This document shows positions 35,894-43,244 of a stretch of 64,000 bases of DNA, one piece after another. The notes beneath the pieces are model-generated. The model did not search any database and was not told the origin of the DNA. It was given only the letters and a program-made list of their open reading frames with translations. How positions within the stretch are numbered: position 1 is the stretch's first letter; every line of letters starts with the position of its first letter. Source of the stretch: Dyadobacter psychrotolerans (lineage in GTDB: Bacteria; Bacteroidota; Bacteroidia; Cytophagales; Spirosomataceae); contig NZ_SMFL01000010.1 in assembly GCF_004349265.1 (NCBI RefSeq), forward strand, positions 124,001 through 188,000. The letters run 5' to 3'. Both the position numbers and the translations under genes were made by a program.

Positions 35894-37684
35894 TTATTTG
35901 AAACTATAAAACTTCCATTTCGTTTTAAAATCGGGAGTTAAAGCCTGATTTGTCAGCGTAGCACGAACCATTTCTATCGGCATGTTATTCTCTTTCATTA
36001 TAGCATCATGAAATTGTTTAAAACTCATTTTGCCACCATCAACCAGTTCCTTTTTCAGGTTGTATATCTGAAGACCGCCAACCAGATAAGCAAGCTGATA
36101 AAGTGGACCATAATTACCTTCAAATGAACGCCTTACTTCACCCTCTGCATTTGCTCTTTCATGTCCAACCCTGTCAACAAGGAAGTCTATACATTGCTGT
36201 GGAGTCCATTTACCCAAATGGTAATTTAAGGAGAAGATAATCCTTGCGCAGCGGTGCATTCTCCAGAAAAGCATCCCGATTCTTTCTTCCGGTGTTTTGG
36301 CAAATCCTTTTTCGTATAACAACAGTTCCCAGTACAATGCCCAGCCTTCCGTCCAGAACGGTGTACGGAAATCACCGCGGTAAGATTTATAGCGGCTGTT
36401 CATGTAATACTGAAGATGGTGACCCGGTACAAGTTCATGATGAACCGTCGAGCGCGAAAAATACGGATTATTACCACGCATACTCATCAGCTTATCTTCA
36501 TGCGCCATGGTGTTGGTCGGATAGGAGATAATAATGTCACGACCACCAAGGAAAAACGGAGATGTCAGCTGACGCTCCGGCGTCATCATTTGCATACCCC
36601 AGGTTTCATCAGCAATTTCAGGATATTCGCCCAGATTATTTTTGATGATAAAATCTTTCGCATCATTGTACAATTTCATAATCAGCTCAGGCTGCGCTCC
36701 TGCCGGAACAAAACTGTTTTTTACTTTTTCCTGTGCTTTTTTCCAGTCGTTTCCAAAACCCATTTCCTGTGACGCTTTCAGCAATTCTTTATCGCACCAG
36801 GCAAATTCTTTGTTGGCAAGTTCAACCAATTCATCCGGAGAGTAAACGATCATTTCCCTTCCAAGCTGGCGAATCAGTTCTTCGCGGCCAATCGGAACAC
36901 CTTTGATTCCGCTTCCGTCTTCTTTTTGGGTTGAGTTAAGTTTGCCCTTGCTTTTCATTACTTTGGCATATACGATAAGCGTACTGTCCAGTGTTTTGAA
37001 AGGCTTTGGCACCCACCAGGTAAACAATGGATCATAGCCGTTGTAAAATTCATAGGTGCTTTTCAGGCGTGCTTCAATTCCGCTGATCGCTTCTTCTCCG
37101 CAAAGAGCCAAAGGCATATCAAGCGATTCAATTTTTCTTGCTGATTCCAAAGCTGTTTTCACTTCCTTTAGAATAGAATTCAGCTCACCTGCAACCTGCT
37201 CTCCGTCCATCTTCGCACCGCGGCGTCTTGCTTTTTCAAGCTGATAAATTCTGTCAGCAAAAGGAATGTACTTAGCGATCTGGTTGTACTCCTTTTCTTC
37301 CTGAGAAAGAGTCAGCAAATGATCTTCAACATTTCTTTTAAGCAAAATGTAGTCAACTTTACCATAAGTGCTCATGGCGTTGAAATCCATCTTTGCAAGT
37401 TTGTCAAGATAATCCTTATCAATTTCGTTCAGCCGTTTCCGCTGTTCAGGAGAGTTAAGGGTATTGGACATTCCGCCAAAGCCGCCGCGCGTCTGCACCA
37501 TTGGCGAATAAAAATAACGTACGGCTCTGATATCCTGACCATATTGAATGATAAGACCGGCAGTTTCGCTGGACTGTTCATAAAGGTTAAATTTGCTTTT
37601 TGGTGTTTGCCCGAAAACCAGGTTTATACTTAAAAACAAAAAGATAAAAGTGCCTGAATAAAGGGACAGGAGTCGTTTTTTCAT
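35894..37684 (-). CDS. Exported DUF885 zinc peptidase-like protein
   Basis: DUF885-family protein of about 596 aa, predicted metallo-carboxypeptidase-like. The signal peptide (MKKRLLSLYSGTFIFLFLSI, ending VFGQ) fixes the start at ATG 37684; the longer frame to 37780 would run through a terminator. The zinc motif is HHELVPGHHLQYYM with a downstream Glu in FWTEGWALYWE, matching the HE-x-PGHH signature of the family. It lies just after the hydroxyproline operon terminator and upstream of an APC permease. A role in releasing amino acids from proline-rich peptides is inference from context only. Confidence 0.85.
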   Translation of the reverse strand: MKKRLLSLYSGTFIFLFLSINLVFGQTPKSKFNLYEQSSETAGLIIQYGQDIRAVRYFYSPMVQTRGGFGGMSNTLNSPEQRKRLNEIDKDYLDKLAKMDFNAMSTYGKVDYILLKRNVEDHLLTLSQEEKEYNQIAKYIPFADRIYQLEKARRRGAKMDGEQVAGELNSILKEVKTALESARKIESLDMPLALCGEEAISGIEARLKSTYEFYNGYDPLFTWWVPKPFKTLDSTLIVYAKVMKSKGKLNSTQKEDGSGIKGVPIGREELIRQLGREMIVYSPDELVELANKEFAWCDKELLKASQEMGFGNDWKKAQEKVKNSFVPAGAQPELIMKLYNDAKDFIIKNNLGEYPEIADETWGMQMMTPERQLTSPFFLGGRDIIISYPTNTMAHEDKLMSMRGNNPYFSRSTVHHELVPGHHLQYYMNSRYKSYRGDFRTPFWTEGWALYWELLLYEKGFAKTPEERIGMLFWRMHRCARIIFSLNYHLGKWTPQQCIDFLVDRVGHERANAEGEVRRSFEGNYGPLYQLAYLVGGLQIYNLKKELVDGGKMSFKQFHDAIMKENNMPIEMVRATLTNQALTPDFKTKWKFYSFK

Positions 37685-37749
37685 AGGTTGGGTTAAAGAT
37701 TTAATTGGTAGGTCAGTCTGAATAGTTATTGATTTTATATTCTTTGTAC

Positions 37750-37782
37750 AAAAAAACAGTGAGCCATTTTCACGGCTCACTG
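37750..37782 (-). terminator. Strong intrinsic terminator of hydroxyproline operon
   Basis: On the minus strand CAGTGAGCC pairs exactly with GGCTCACTG (37757-37765 and 37774-37782) around an 8-base loop, followed by seven T (37750-37756). The stem includes the TGA stop of the FAD oxidase gene. It separates the catabolic genes from the DUF885 and permease genes. Confidence 0.88.
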
Positions 37783-39036
37783 GTATCTTTCAGGGTCATA
37801 AAGTTTGATGTCTGCGGAAAGTGCAGCTCTGTTGGCCAGTTCTGCTACCAGCTTACCGGTTGCAGGGCCTAAGCTAATTCCCATCATGCCATGCCCGCCG
37901 GCAACGATCAGGTTTCTTAGCTTTTTGCTGTAACCCAAATAAGGAAGACCATCCGGAGAACACGGCCTGAAACCGTACCAGATATTTTCCTTTGCCGGTA
38001 CTTCAACCGGCAACTCAGGATAGTACTGAGGTATTGAATTAACAATCCCTTCTACCCGGTTCATATTGATCTTATCATTTAAAGCAGCCAACTCCATTGT
38101 TCCTCCGAAGCGCACCTGGCCGTTCATTGGTGTAACTGCCACACGTGCTTCGATCAGCAATGCAGGATGTTTAATCGGGTGTGCACTGTTAGGCTCCATA
38201 AAAGAGTAACCTTTTCCAGGCATCACAGGAATAGACAAACCTGCCAGTTTCGAAAGCTGGGGAAGCCAGGATCCTCCTGTCATAATCACAAGATCTCCTG
38301 ATACTGTTCCACTCGCTGTATTTACAGCTTTTATCTCTCCGGCCTGAATCTCATAACCCGTTACTTCTGTGTTGGTAAGAATCTCACCTCCATTACTTTC
38401 AACAAATTTTACAAGCTGCGAGATAAGTGCATGGGGATATAGGTGTGCGTCGCAATGATAATGAACAGCGCCCATTACGTCAAGCTTCACGCCAGGTTCA
38501 CGTTCCTGAACCTGCTCTTTTGATAGCATTTCAACATCAAGACCCAACTTCTGCGCATCTTTTCCAACATGAATTTCTTCTTCACCGGCTTTGGCAGTTT
38601 TATAAAGCATTAATATGCCTTTTTTCTCCAACCCAAAATCGAAACCTTCTTCTTTGGAAAGATCTTCATAAAGCTGTTTACTCAGCAAATGATAATCTCT
38701 TAAAAACGGCGCTGCCTTTTCCACATTGGCCTGGGTAGCGCTTTTCAAAAATTTAAGTCCCCACGAGATCAACGCGAAGTCAAGGGAAGGTTTTACATAA
38801 AAAGGACTGCGGCTGTTAAACATCCATTTGATTCCTTTCGAAACCATTCCGGGTGCAGCCAGAGGAATAAAGTGGCTGGGTACGATCATTCCTGCATTCC
38901 CATGAGAGCAGTTGTCTCTCAAATCGTCTTTATCGATCAATGTAATTTTCCACCCGCTTTTAATCAGATAGTAAGCCGAAGCCAGTCCCATGATGCCTCC
39001 CCCGATGATTACGGCTTTGCCTTTATTTGCATTCAT
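37777..39036 (-). CDS. FAD-dependent D-amino-acid dehydrogenase (likely D-hydroxyproline oxidase)
   Basis: DadA-like FAD oxidoreductase (419 aa). The dinucleotide motif is VIIGGGIMGLASAYYL; the substrate-domain motifs SHGNAGMIVPSHFIPLAAPG and the C-terminal GHGMMGISLGPATGK are typical. In the hydroxyproline pathway this enzyme oxidises cis-4-hydroxy-D-proline, made by the epimerase encoded next door, to pyrroline-4-hydroxy-2-carboxylate. The operon context (epimerase, semialdehyde dehydrogenase, DapA-type deaminase) makes that substrate much more likely than D-alanine. Last gene before the terminator. Confidence 0.88.
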   Translation of the reverse strand: MNANKGKAVIIGGGIMGLASAYYLIKSGWKITLIDKDDLRDNCSHGNAGMIVPSHFIPLAAPGMVSKGIKWMFNSRSPFYVKPSLDFALISWGLKFLKSATQANVEKAAPFLRDYHLLSKQLYEDLSKEEGFDFGLEKKGILMLYKTAKAGEEEIHVGKDAQKLGLDVEMLSKEQVQEREPGVKLDVMGAVHYHCDAHLYPHALISQLVKFVESNGGEILTNTEVTGYEIQAGEIKAVNTASGTVSGDLVIMTGGSWLPQLSKLAGLSIPVMPGKGYSFMEPNSAHPIKHPALLIEARVAVTPMNGQVRFGGTMELAALNDKINMNRVEGIVNSIPQYYPELPVEVPAKENIWYGFRPCSPDGLPYLGYSKKLRNLIVAGGHGMMGISLGPATGKLVAELANRAALSADIKLYDPERYQ

Positions 39037-39072
39037 TTGTTGTTGTTAATAGCCAATTCTATTATTAATATG

Positions 39073-39203
39073 TTCAAGAACCCTAAAAGGGTTGAATATT
39101 CGTTCGTTTAACATTCAACTCTTTCAGGGTTGTGTCTGATGTTTCGCCTATTATATTCCAGGGGCGATGCCCCTGGCTATTGAATTTAACCCTTTCAGGG
39201 TAT
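39073..39203. repeat. REP/RAYT-like palindromic intergenic repeat cluster
   Basis: This gap of 263 bases inside the hydroxyproline operon holds AACCCTAAAAGGGTT (39079-39093), a CCAGGGGC-GAT-GCCCCTGG palindrome (39158-39176), and AACCCTTTCAGGGT (39188-39201) plus a related CAACTCTTTCAGGGTT. Such units resemble dispersed palindromes of Bacteroidota often linked to RAYT transposases (recollection). No transposase gene is in the window. Confidence 0.7.
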
Positions 39204-39299
39204 ATTTCGGAACAAAGGTCAACCCGGATTTTCAACCGTAATTATTCCATGCTCACCAAATCATGTATCCCGGGCTAACAGCTAATAGCCATCAGCTCC

Positions 39300-40301
39300 T
39301 TAAATTACCTGAAAACCATAAGCATATGGATCCTCTTCATCGTCAATGAAAATGTTATTGTATCCGGTCACCACTGCCCATCCTTCGATACCAGGGATAA
39401 TGGCGGGTTTATCTCCGATCATCACTTCTTCTTCAACAGTTCCTGTGAATTTGGAGCCGATGATGCTTTCGTGGATAAATTTGTCTCCTTTTTTAAGTTT
39501 TCCTTTTGCATGCCATTGTGCCATGCGGGCAGACGTTCCGGTACCGCAAGGTGATCTGTCGATTGCTTTATCTCCGTAAAAAACTGCATTACGCGCAGTC
39601 GATGTCGGGTCTAAAACTGCACCGGCCCACAGAAAATGGCTTAGTCCGTTTATGTGCTCGTTTTCTGGATGTACAAATTTATATTGCTCATTCATCCGTT
39701 TTCTGCACACGCGGCTCCAGCTGATCAGCTGATCGGCAGTGTAATTTTCCAGTCCTTTGAAGTTCTCCTGCGGATCAACGATCGCGTAGAAATTTCCTCC
39801 GTAGGATACATCCACAGTCAGCGTACCAAGATCCGGGCATTCAACGGTTAATTTCTCAGCCGCCAAAAATGATTTGATATTGATCAGCTTAACTGATTTT
39901 ACTTTTTTACCAACCTGTACATATTCAACCAGTACCAGCCCGGCCGGTGTTTCCAAACGAAGTTTTCCCGGAACTTTTGGTATTACCAATCCTTCTTCGA
40001 TCGCAATGGTTACCGTACCAATCGTACCATGGCCGCACATAGGCAAACATCCGCTGGTTTCGATATACAAAACACCAATATCATTTGCAGGATCAATCGG
40101 CGGATACAAAATGCTTCCGCTCATCATGTCGTGACCACGGGGTTCAAACATCAGCCCTTTTCTGATCCAGTCGAACTCTTCCAGAAAGTGAAGGCGCCTT
40201 TCCATCATGCTGTTTCCATTCAGCAAAGGACCGCCGCCTGCAACCACACGAACAGGGTTCCCACAGGTGTGGGCATCTATACAAAAAAATGTTTTACGCA
40301 T
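39300..40301 (-). CDS. 4-hydroxyproline epimerase
   Basis: Proline-racemase-fold enzyme (333 aa) that interconverts trans-4-hydroxy-L-proline and cis-4-hydroxy-D-proline. Both catalytic cysteines are present: Cys89 in PMCGHGTIGTV and Cys252 in RSPCGTGTSARMA. Neighbouring FAD oxidase, NADP aldehyde dehydrogenase and DapA-family genes make the epimerase assignment stronger than proline racemase or dehydratase (the latter has Thr at the second position). Confidence 0.93.
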   Translation of the reverse strand: MRKTFFCIDAHTCGNPVRVVAGGGPLLNGNSMMERRLHFLEEFDWIRKGLMFEPRGHDMMSGSILYPPIDPANDIGVLYIETSGCLPMCGHGTIGTVTIAIEEGLVIPKVPGKLRLETPAGLVLVEYVQVGKKVKSVKLINIKSFLAAEKLTVECPDLGTLTVDVSYGGNFYAIVDPQENFKGLENYTADQLISWSRVCRKRMNEQYKFVHPENEHINGLSHFLWAGAVLDPTSTARNAVFYGDKAIDRSPCGTGTSARMAQWHAKGKLKKGDKFIHESIIGSKFTGTVEEEVMIGDKPAIIPGIEGWAVVTGYNNIFIDDEEDPYAYGFQVI

Positions 40302-40361
40302 AACTATATGGCTTTCGGCAGTCAGCTTTCGGCACGAATCAAATGAAAGTTTTAGTATAGT

Positions 40362-40394
40362 AGACTTGGAAAGTCTTGAAGACTTTCCAAGTCT
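40362..40394. repeat. 33-bp perfect inverted repeat between epimerase and dehydrogenase genes
   Basis: AGACTTGGAAAGTCT (40362-40376) and its exact complement (40380-40394) flank a TGA loop, six bases after the dehydrogenase stop. Each arm is itself partly self-complementary (AGACTT...AAGTCT), typical of REP-like elements. It may act as an attenuator within the operon. Confidence 0.75.
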
Positions 40395-40400
40395 GGAATC

Positions 40401-41912
40401 TTAACTTATCGCTTCTTTTGTCAATTCATTATTAACAGTTCTCCAGATATTCAATGGATTACTGTTTTTCAATTCCTCAGGTAAAAACTCATCCGGCCAG
40501 TTTTGAAAACTTAGCGGACGCACAAAACGTTTGATAGAATCTGCTCCTACCGAAGTATACTGGTTATTGCTTGCAGAAGGAAATGGACCTCCATGATGCA
40601 TCGATTTGCAAACTTCAACACCTGTTGGAAAGTTGTTGAAAATTATCCTTCCGCATTTGGTACCGATCAAAGAAACAAGCGCTTCATTTTCAGCCAGATC
40701 TACGCTGGTCGCAAGTAACGTCGCAGTGAGTTGTCCGTGAATTTTTGCTGTTACTGCAAGTGCCTCTTCTGCATCTTTGCATTTTACAATTAACGCAAAA
40801 GGACCAAATACTTCATTTTGCAAGGCATCATTCAGCAGAAAATCCAGACCGGATACCGAAGCAACTGTTGCAGAACCCTGTCCTTCCGAAGCTTCCGCAG
40901 TCGCAACAGCAAGTACCTCAACGCCGTTCTGCGAAATCATTTTATCCAAATTACCCGCGTAACCTTTTGCAATACCTGCATTTAACATGGGAGCAGGAAC
41001 AACTTTCAGGATTTCTTCCTGTAAAGTATCTGTAAACAGATTTAGATCCTCACTTTCCACACTGATAACCAAACCCGGATTGGTACAAAACTGGCCAACT
41101 CCCAAAGTAAGGGAAGCTGCGTATTGTTTTGCCAATTCGGATGCGGAGGTACTTAGTTTTTCAGGTAAAAGAAAAACGGGATTGATACTTCCCATTTCGG
41201 CATAAACCGGAATCGGATCAGGTCGTTTATTTGCAACCTCTACCAATGCCATTCCTCCCTGATAAGAACCTGTAAAACCAACCGCTTTGATAAACGGGTG
41301 ACTTACAAGAATTTGCGCTTCTTCATAAGTTTCACAAACAATGTGTGAAAATGTTCCTTCGGGGAAACCGCTTTTTTCAACACCTCTGCTAATCGCATCA
41401 GCCATCATTTTTGATGTTTTCGGATGTCCCGGATGCGCTTTCACGATAACCGTACAACCGGCAGCTATTGCACCTGCTGTGTCTCCGCCGGCAGTTGAAA
41501 ATGCAAAAGGAAAATTACTCGCGCCGAAAACAGTAACCGGGCCTAAGCCAACGTTCGTTTTTCTGATATCTGGTTTCGGAGGCGTACGTTCCGTATTGGC
41601 TGTATCAATGCTTGCGTCAAGCGAACTTCCTTTTTCAAGCGCATCTGCATAACTTCTCCACTGAAAAATCGTCCGCCCTTTTTCTCCGACAAGACGTCCT
41701 TCAGGTAAATGTGATTCTTCCTGAGCCGTAGAAATCAGTTCAGGACCGAGAGATTCAATTTCATCTGCAACAGTGCGCATCAATGCTACCCTTTGAGAAA
41801 TACTGAATTTCCCAAGAGCAGTGAAAGCGTCCTGTGCTTTTTCCAATGTACTTTCTATTTCTTTTGTCAAAACTTTGATGTTTAAAACGACATATTCTGT
41901 GGACGAAAACAT
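40401..41912 (-). CDS. 2-oxoglutarate semialdehyde dehydrogenase (NADP aldehyde dehydrogenase)
   Basis: Aldehyde dehydrogenase (503 aa) of the NADP-dependent alpha-ketoglutaric semialdehyde group. It oxidises 2-oxoglutarate semialdehyde to 2-oxoglutarate, the last step of hydroxyproline breakdown. Catalytic Glu239 (VYAEMGSINP) and Cys276 (GVGQFCTNPG) are present, as are the cofactor motif FTGSYQGG and VFGASNFPFAFSTAGGD. The operon partners make the substrate assignment firm. A 183-base gap with hairpins separates it from the upstream deaminase gene. Confidence 0.92.
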   Translation of the reverse strand: MFSSTEYVVLNIKVLTKEIESTLEKAQDAFTALGKFSISQRVALMRTVADEIESLGPELISTAQEESHLPEGRLVGEKGRTIFQWRSYADALEKGSSLDASIDTANTERTPPKPDIRKTNVGLGPVTVFGASNFPFAFSTAGGDTAGAIAAGCTVIVKAHPGHPKTSKMMADAISRGVEKSGFPEGTFSHIVCETYEEAQILVSHPFIKAVGFTGSYQGGMALVEVANKRPDPIPVYAEMGSINPVFLLPEKLSTSASELAKQYAASLTLGVGQFCTNPGLVISVESEDLNLFTDTLQEEILKVVPAPMLNAGIAKGYAGNLDKMISQNGVEVLAVATAEASEGQGSATVASVSGLDFLLNDALQNEVFGPFALIVKCKDAEEALAVTAKIHGQLTATLLATSVDLAENEALVSLIGTKCGRIIFNNFPTGVEVCKSMHHGGPFPSASNNQYTSVGADSIKRFVRPLSFQNWPDEFLPEELKNSNPLNIWRTVNNELTKEAIS

Positions 41913-41941
41913 TTTATTCTTCGCCTGAAACAGATAAAAGG

Positions 41942-41959
41942 AGGCTCCTAACGGAGCCT
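41942..41959. other. Short hairpin between deaminase and dehydrogenase genes
   Basis: AGGCTCC (41942-41948) and GGAGCCT (41953-41959) pair around TAAC, 29 bases upstream of the dehydrogenase start. On the minus strand a T4 follows. A second small hairpin (TCAGGA / TCCTGA, 42074-42088) lies just after the deaminase stop. Together they suggest attenuation or RNA processing between the two genes. Confidence 0.45.
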
Positions 41960-42095
41960 GCTATGTATCTGGTTAACTTTTTCTATAAACAGGATGCCAT
42001 TTTGCGGCACGATTACGGGAATAAGCTGCGAAACATTAATAACAAAATTTCACCCCGAATGTTCTGTTTTAAGTCAGGAGTCTCCTGATTTATGT

Positions 42096-43034
42096 TTATG
42101 CCAAAGAAGCGTCAGCTGTCAGATTCAGATATTCCGGTAAAACAGGCTGAGTTTCTATTGATTTATTGATTACATTCAAAACATGCTCTCTTTCAGCACC
42201 AGTCAAAACCATACGCGGAGCTCTTACATACTCCGAACCAATGCCCACAACAGTAGCAGCCAGTTTAATGTTCTGAACCAATTTTGGATGAATGTCAAGT
42301 TCTAAAAGAGGCAGATACCAACGGTAGATAGCCAATGCTTCCTTACAACGGTCCGCTTTTACGAGATTGAAAATAGCAACAGTTTCTTTCGGGAATGCAT
42401 CGACCAAACCGCCAACTACTCCGTCAACACCCAGCATCACTTCTTCCATGATAAGCGTATCAACACCACAGAAAACTTTGAAGCGGTCACCGAAACGAGT
42501 GAAAAGACGTGTTACATTACTTACATCACGTGTCGATTCTTTAATTGCATGAATGTTTTCAATTTTTGCCAGTTCCTCAAACATAGCCAGGGTAACTTCA
42601 ATTTTGTAGTCAACCGGGTTGTTATAGATCATCAACGGCAAAGAAGTACTGTTTGCGATCGTCTTGAAATAAGCTACTGTTTCATCATCATCCGCTTTAT
42701 AACGCATTGGAGGAAGTACCATAAATCCGTCAGCGCCGATAGACTCTGCTTCTTTTGCGATACTTACTGCTTCGGCAGTTGACTGTTCTGCGATACACAA
42801 AACAACTGGCATTCCAGCTGGAAGCGCACTTTTCGCAAACTTAACCAGTTCATTTTTTTCAGCACGTGTAAGTGTACTTGCTTCTCCAAGAGACCCCGCA
42901 ATGATCACACCGGTAATTCCGGCTTCAACCTGTGCCTTTAAATTCTTGTCAAAAAGATCGAAATCAATTGTGTCTTCAGCAGTAAAGGGGGTTACTAGTG
43001 CAGGAAATACGCCCTGCCATGATTCTTTGTTCAT
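42096..43034 (-). CDS. DapA-family lyase, likely pyrroline-4-hydroxy-2-carboxylate deaminase
   Basis: Class I aldolase-fold enzyme (312 aa) of the dihydrodipicolinate synthase family. Schiff-base Lys165 (IHAIKESTRD) and Tyr137 (LMIYNNPVDY) are present; the usual GTTGE substrate loop reads AGSLGEASTL. In this operon it should convert pyrroline-4-hydroxy-2-carboxylate to 2-oxoglutarate semialdehyde and ammonia. True DapA is unlikely given the context and the changed loop. ATG 43034 (MNKESWQGVFPAL) is preferred over a start at 43061. First gene of the hydroxyproline operon. Confidence 0.9.
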   Translation of the reverse strand: MNKESWQGVFPALVTPFTAEDTIDFDLFDKNLKAQVEAGITGVIIAGSLGEASTLTRAEKNELVKFAKSALPAGMPVVLCIAEQSTAEAVSIAKEAESIGADGFMVLPPMRYKADDDETVAYFKTIANSTSLPLMIYNNPVDYKIEVTLAMFEELAKIENIHAIKESTRDVSNVTRLFTRFGDRFKVFCGVDTLIMEEVMLGVDGVVGGLVDAFPKETVAIFNLVKADRCKEALAIYRWYLPLLELDIHPKLVQNIKLAATVVGIGSEYVRAPRMVLTGAEREHVLNVINKSIETQPVLPEYLNLTADASLA

Positions 43035-43071
43035 ATAGGTATTAATTAAATATTGTACCAATTCTTTTCAT

Positions 43072-43079
43072 CAAAAGTA
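43072..43079 (-). promoter_or_regulatory. Candidate -7 promoter box (TACTTTTG) for hydroxyproline operon
   Basis: Minus-strand TACTTTTG fits TAnnTTTG and ends 37 bases before ATG 43034. No clear -33 box. Confidence 0.4.
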
Positions 43080-43171
43080 CTAGAAGGATATGCAGGAAAC
43101 ATTTCGTGTTTTAATCAATTATATACAGATTTTAACATAAATGAATTTTCACCCCCTTATAAAACAAATGA

Positions 43172-43205
43172 CATATATAAGTCAGGAACACAGACTTTAT
43201 ATATG
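43172..43205. promoter_or_regulatory. Imperfect inverted repeat upstream of hydroxyproline operon
   Basis: CATATATAAGTC (43172-43183) and GACTTTATATATG (43193-43205) pair with a single bulged T around a 9-base loop. It lies between the transglutaminase-like gene (stop at 43245) and the operon start (43034). It could be an operator or a weak terminator of the upstream gene; there is no T-run next to it. Confidence 0.45.
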
Positions 43206-43244
43206 CCATTTACCAAAATTGCAATAAAATATTTGGAATCGGGA

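Noticed and set aside
35894-37780. DUF885 start at 37780 overlapping the oxidase gene
   Set aside because: The extension lacks signal-peptide features and reads through an intrinsic terminator; the ATG at 37684 gives a proper signal peptide.
42096-43034. Dihydrodipicolinate synthase (lysine biosynthesis)
   Set aside because: The GTTGE loop is changed to AGSLGE and all neighbours belong to hydroxyproline breakdown.
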